From the NCBI RefSeq assembly GCF_018070465.1, contig NZ_JAGPXT010000005.1:186001-250000 (forward strand): a DNA stretch of 64,000 nt, read 5' to 3'. This DNA comes from Micromonospora sp. C95 (lineage in GTDB: Bacteria; Actinomycetota; Actinomycetes; Mycobacteriales; Micromonosporaceae). A program made the position numbers and the translations under genes. Below are positions 61,924 to 64,000 of the stretch, in pieces; position 1 is the first letter of the stretch; every line of letters begins with the position of its first letter. The notes under the pieces were generated by a model that searched no databases, was not told where the DNA came from, and was given only the letters and a program-made list of their open reading frames with translations.

Positions 61924-63398
61924 CATTTCGGCGGTGTGGAGACCGGCATCGAGTGACAGGGCTGGGCCGGCGGCGGGCGGCGGGCCGGCCGGTGGACCAG
62001 CACGGCGGCGATAAGGGCCCCGGCCAGCAGCAGACCGGCGCACCAGAGCAGCGCGCCACGGTACGCGGCGGTGAGTTCGGCAGGCTGTTCGTACCCGGTG
62101 CCGGTGAGCCCGACCAGCAGCGGCAGGGCCGCCACCGCGAGCAGCCCACCGACCCGCGAGGCGGCGTTGTTGAAGCCGCTGGCCACTCCCGCGAAGCGGT
62201 CGTCGACCGCGGCCAGCACCGAGGCGGTGAGCGGTGCCACGACCAGGGTCAGCCCGACTCCGAAGATCGCCACCCCTGGCAGCACCTGCCCCCAGTACGA
62301 CGCCCCCGGTTCGATCTCGCGCAGCATGAGCAGCCCGACGGCGGCCAGCACCGGCCCGACGGTCAGCGGCAACCGGGGCCCGATCCTCGTCGACAACGCA
62401 CCGGTCAGCGGCGAGCCGACCAGCAGCAGCAGCGTCATCGGCAGCAACGCGAGGCCGGTGAGCAGGGCCGAAAAGCCGATCACGTTCTGCAGGTACACGG
62501 CGATGAAGAAGGTGAACCCGCCGAGAGCGGCGTAGACCAGCACCGTGAAGAAATTCAGCACCGAGAACAACCGGCTGCCGAACAGGCCGGTGGGCAGCAT
62601 CGCGGCCTCCCCCCGGCGTCGCTCCAGGAAGACGAACACCACCGCGGCCACCACCCCGGCCAGGGCCGCCACCACCACCGCCGGTGAGCCCAGACCCCGG
62701 TCGGGGGCGTCGACCAGGGCGTACGTGACACCGGCCAGGGCGAGTGCGCCGAGCAGGGCACCGGCCACGTCGAACTGGCGGGTTCCCCGCTTCCGGGAGG
62801 CGTTCTCGTCCCGGCTCTCCGGAACCCAGCGCAGCGTCGCCAGCACGACCAGCACCGCCAGCGGCACGTTCAGGAAGAAGATCCACCGCCAGGAGAGGGC
62901 GTCGATCAGCCAGCCACCGATGAACGGCCCGAGCGCGGTGGAGACGCCGGAGAGCCCCGACCACGCTCCGATCGTCTTCGCCCGGTCGTCGGGATGGAAG
63001 CTGGCCTGCAGCAACGCCAGCGAGCCCGGGGTGAGCAGGGCACCACCCGCGCCCTGGAGAAACCGCGCGGCGACCAGCCAGTCGGTACGCATCGCCAGCC
63101 CGCAGAGTATGGAGGCGGCGGTGAACCAGACCACGCCGATCAGGAACACCCGCCGGCGCCCGAACCGGTCGCCCAGCGCTCCACCGAGCAGTACGAACGC
63201 GGCCAGCGTCAACAGGTAGCCGTTGATGGTCCACTGGAGACCGGCCACCGACGCGCCGAGATCGGCACCGAGGTGCGGCAGCGCCACGTTGACCACGGTG
63301 CTGTCCAGGAAGACCATGCCGGAGGCCAGCACGGCGGCGGCCAGGGTGCCCCGACCGGCACTGCTGCGCAGGCGGAGAGCGGACGTGAGTTCGGGCAT
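61923..63398 (-). CDS. MFS drug exporter, DHA2 (14-helix EmrB/QacA) family
   Basis: The 491-residue protein has about 14 membrane helices. Family motifs include LDSTVVNVALPHLGADLG (motif D1), GALGDRFGRRRVFLIG (motif A), RFLQGAGGALLTPGSLALL and GPFIGGWLIDALSWRWIFFL (motif C/antiporter). It should expel drugs or metabolites by proton antiport. ATG 63398 is the chosen start, 7 bases from CAGATT (63406-63411, minus strand). No regulator is adjacent. Confidence 0.92.
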   Translation of the reverse strand: MPELTSALRLRSSAGRGTLAAAVLASGMVFLDSTVVNVALPHLGADLGASVAGLQWTINGYLLTLAAFVLLGGALGDRFGRRRVFLIGVVWFTAASILCGLAMRTDWLVAARFLQGAGGALLTPGSLALLQASFHPDDRAKTIGAWSGLSGVSTALGPFIGGWLIDALSWRWIFFLNVPLAVLVVLATLRWVPESRDENASRKRGTRQFDVAGALLGALALAGVTYALVDAPDRGLGSPAVVVAALAGVVAAVVFVFLERRRGEAAMLPTGLFGSRLFSVLNFFTVLVYAALGGFTFFIAVYLQNVIGFSALLTGLALLPMTLLLLVGSPLTGALSTRIGPRLPLTVGPVLAAVGLLMLREIEPGASYWGQVLPGVAIFGVGLTLVVAPLTASVLAAVDDRFAGVASGFNNAASRVGGLLAVAALPLLVGLTGTGYEQPAELTAAYRGALLWCAGLLLAGALIAAVLVHRPARRPPPAQPCHSMPVSTPPK

Positions 63399-63506
63399 GG
63401 TTACCAATCTGCCGTGCACCATCCGCCAGACACCACGAAACGCCGAAACCCTGGCCGGGTACTGTGCGGGATCGCCGGAAGCCCGCAAGCTGGAAAGGTG
63501 TCGTCT

Positions 63507-64000
63507 GTGCGTACCAGATCAGGATCGCGCGCCCCGGGGGCGCTCGCGCTCGTCGCGGCGCTGACCCTCGGCGCGGCCGGCTGCGTCCCGCTTGAGGAGG
63601 AACCGGTCACCCCGCCGAGCGGCGGTGGCAACATCAACCAGATGCTCGCGGAGCTGACCGTCGCGGAGGCGGGCTCGATGCGCGGGTACAGCCGCAATCG
63701 CTTCCCGCACTGGCGCAAGACCGGCCAGAACTGCGACGTCCGCGACACCGTGCTGGAGCGCGACGGCAAATCCATCGAGCACTCCGGCTGCAACGTGGTC
63801 GGTGGGCGGTGGGAGAGCGTCTACGACGGCCGCACCTTCACCGATCCCTCCGACGTGGACGTCGACCACATGGTTCCGCTGGCCAACGCCTGGCGCTCCG
63901 GGGCCGACGAGTGGGACGACTCGAAGCGCGGCGACTTCGCCAACGACCTCGACCGACCGCAGCTCTTCGCGGTTTCCGCCTCCTCCAACCGGGCAAAGGG
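63507..64000 (+). CDS. Secreted HNH-type (DUF1524) nuclease lipoprotein, 3' end outside window
   Basis: The first 164 residues are visible. A signal peptide ends in a lipobox (GAAGCVPL), so the protein should be lipid-anchored. The domain contains DVDVDHMVPLANAWRSGADE, the DH-P-A-x-W pattern of the DUF1524/HNH nuclease fold of secreted actinobacterial endonucleases; CDVRDTVLERDG and SGCNVVGGRWESVYDG precede it with a Cys pair. GGAAAGG stands 8 bases before the GTG at 63507. Likely it degrades extracellular DNA. Confidence 0.85.
   Translation, partial: MRTRSGSRAPGALALVAALTLGAAGCVPLEEEPVTPPSGGGNINQMLAELTVAEAGSMRGYSRNRFPHWRKTGQNCDVRDTVLERDGKSIEHSGCNVVGGRWESVYDGRTFTDPSDVDVDHMVPLANAWRSGADEWDDSKRGDFANDLDRPQLFAVSASSNRAK

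Overview
The window is high-GC actinobacterial chromosome, most likely from Micromonospora or a close relative in the Micromonosporaceae. The evidence is the strong GC3 bias, frequent GTG starts, 4-base GTGA/ATGA gene overlaps, and actinobacterial marker families (WhiB, mycosin, MarP, Crp/GlxR, TIGR03084, DUF2342). Gene order recalls the Mycobacterium tuberculosis backbone in three blocks: DUF2342 protease, dacB, ppa (like Rv3626c-Rv3628); marP, nudL, tlpA, nth, crp and then MBL hydrolase, ridA, DUF4177, two ArsA-type ATPases, whiB4, ponA2, metallophosphoesterase (like Rv3671c-Rv3683); and asd, lysC, leuA (like Rv3708c-Rv3710). These assignments come from memory of gene order and protein motifs, not from a search.

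Layout. 0-3.4 kb: cell-wall D,D-peptidase and pyrophosphatase. 3.4-10.3 kb: a partial type VII secretion locus (eccD divergent from eccC and mycP), with no eccB, eccE or WXG100 gene in the window. 10.4-17.3 kb: PAP2 phosphatase, then the marP operon, a CapA-like lipoprotein, cbiZ and crp. 17.4-26.7 kb: a TetR-led catabolic operon (TIGR03084, AtuA family, two acyl-CoA dehydrogenases, a biotin-dependent acyl-CoA carboxylase) built to degrade a branched or isoprenoid acyl-CoA. 26.7-37.2 kb: signalling and sensing genes (amino-acid-binding lipoprotein coupled to a polytopic membrane protein, HxlR regulator, Ser/Thr kinase, a large class III cyclase/ATPase, MBL hydrolase). 37.2-46.3 kb: the conserved ridA-ArsA-whiB4-ponA2 block. 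46.35 kb: tRNA-Pro(CGG), followed by an accessory stretch to about 53 kb (pentapeptide-repeat membrane protein, giant secreted subtilase, small zinc-knuckle protein). 53.3-55.7 kb: a phosphodiesterase divergent from a GAF-GGDEF diguanylate cyclase. 55.8-61.9 kb: lysC-asd and leuA, with a probable leucine leader peptide before leuA. 61.9-64 kb: an MFS exporter and a partial secreted HNH-type nuclease lipoprotein.

The strongest non-coding signals are these. Many genes have a TANNNT hexamer only 6-8 bases before the start codon, which predicts leaderless mRNAs. Two divergent genes share one overlapping -10 region at 45376-45385. A leader peptide with three consecutive Leu codons overlaps an 11-bp hairpin before leuA. 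Two inverted DnaA-box-like 9-mers lie between the phosphodiesterase and the diguanylate cyclase. Two CTTG-N7-CAAG operators sit 32 bp apart in front of the HxlR gene. lysC has an internal start that would give alpha/beta subunits of 421 and 172 residues. Several long intergenic stem-loops are present. I found no CRISPR array, insertion sequence, integrase or rRNA.
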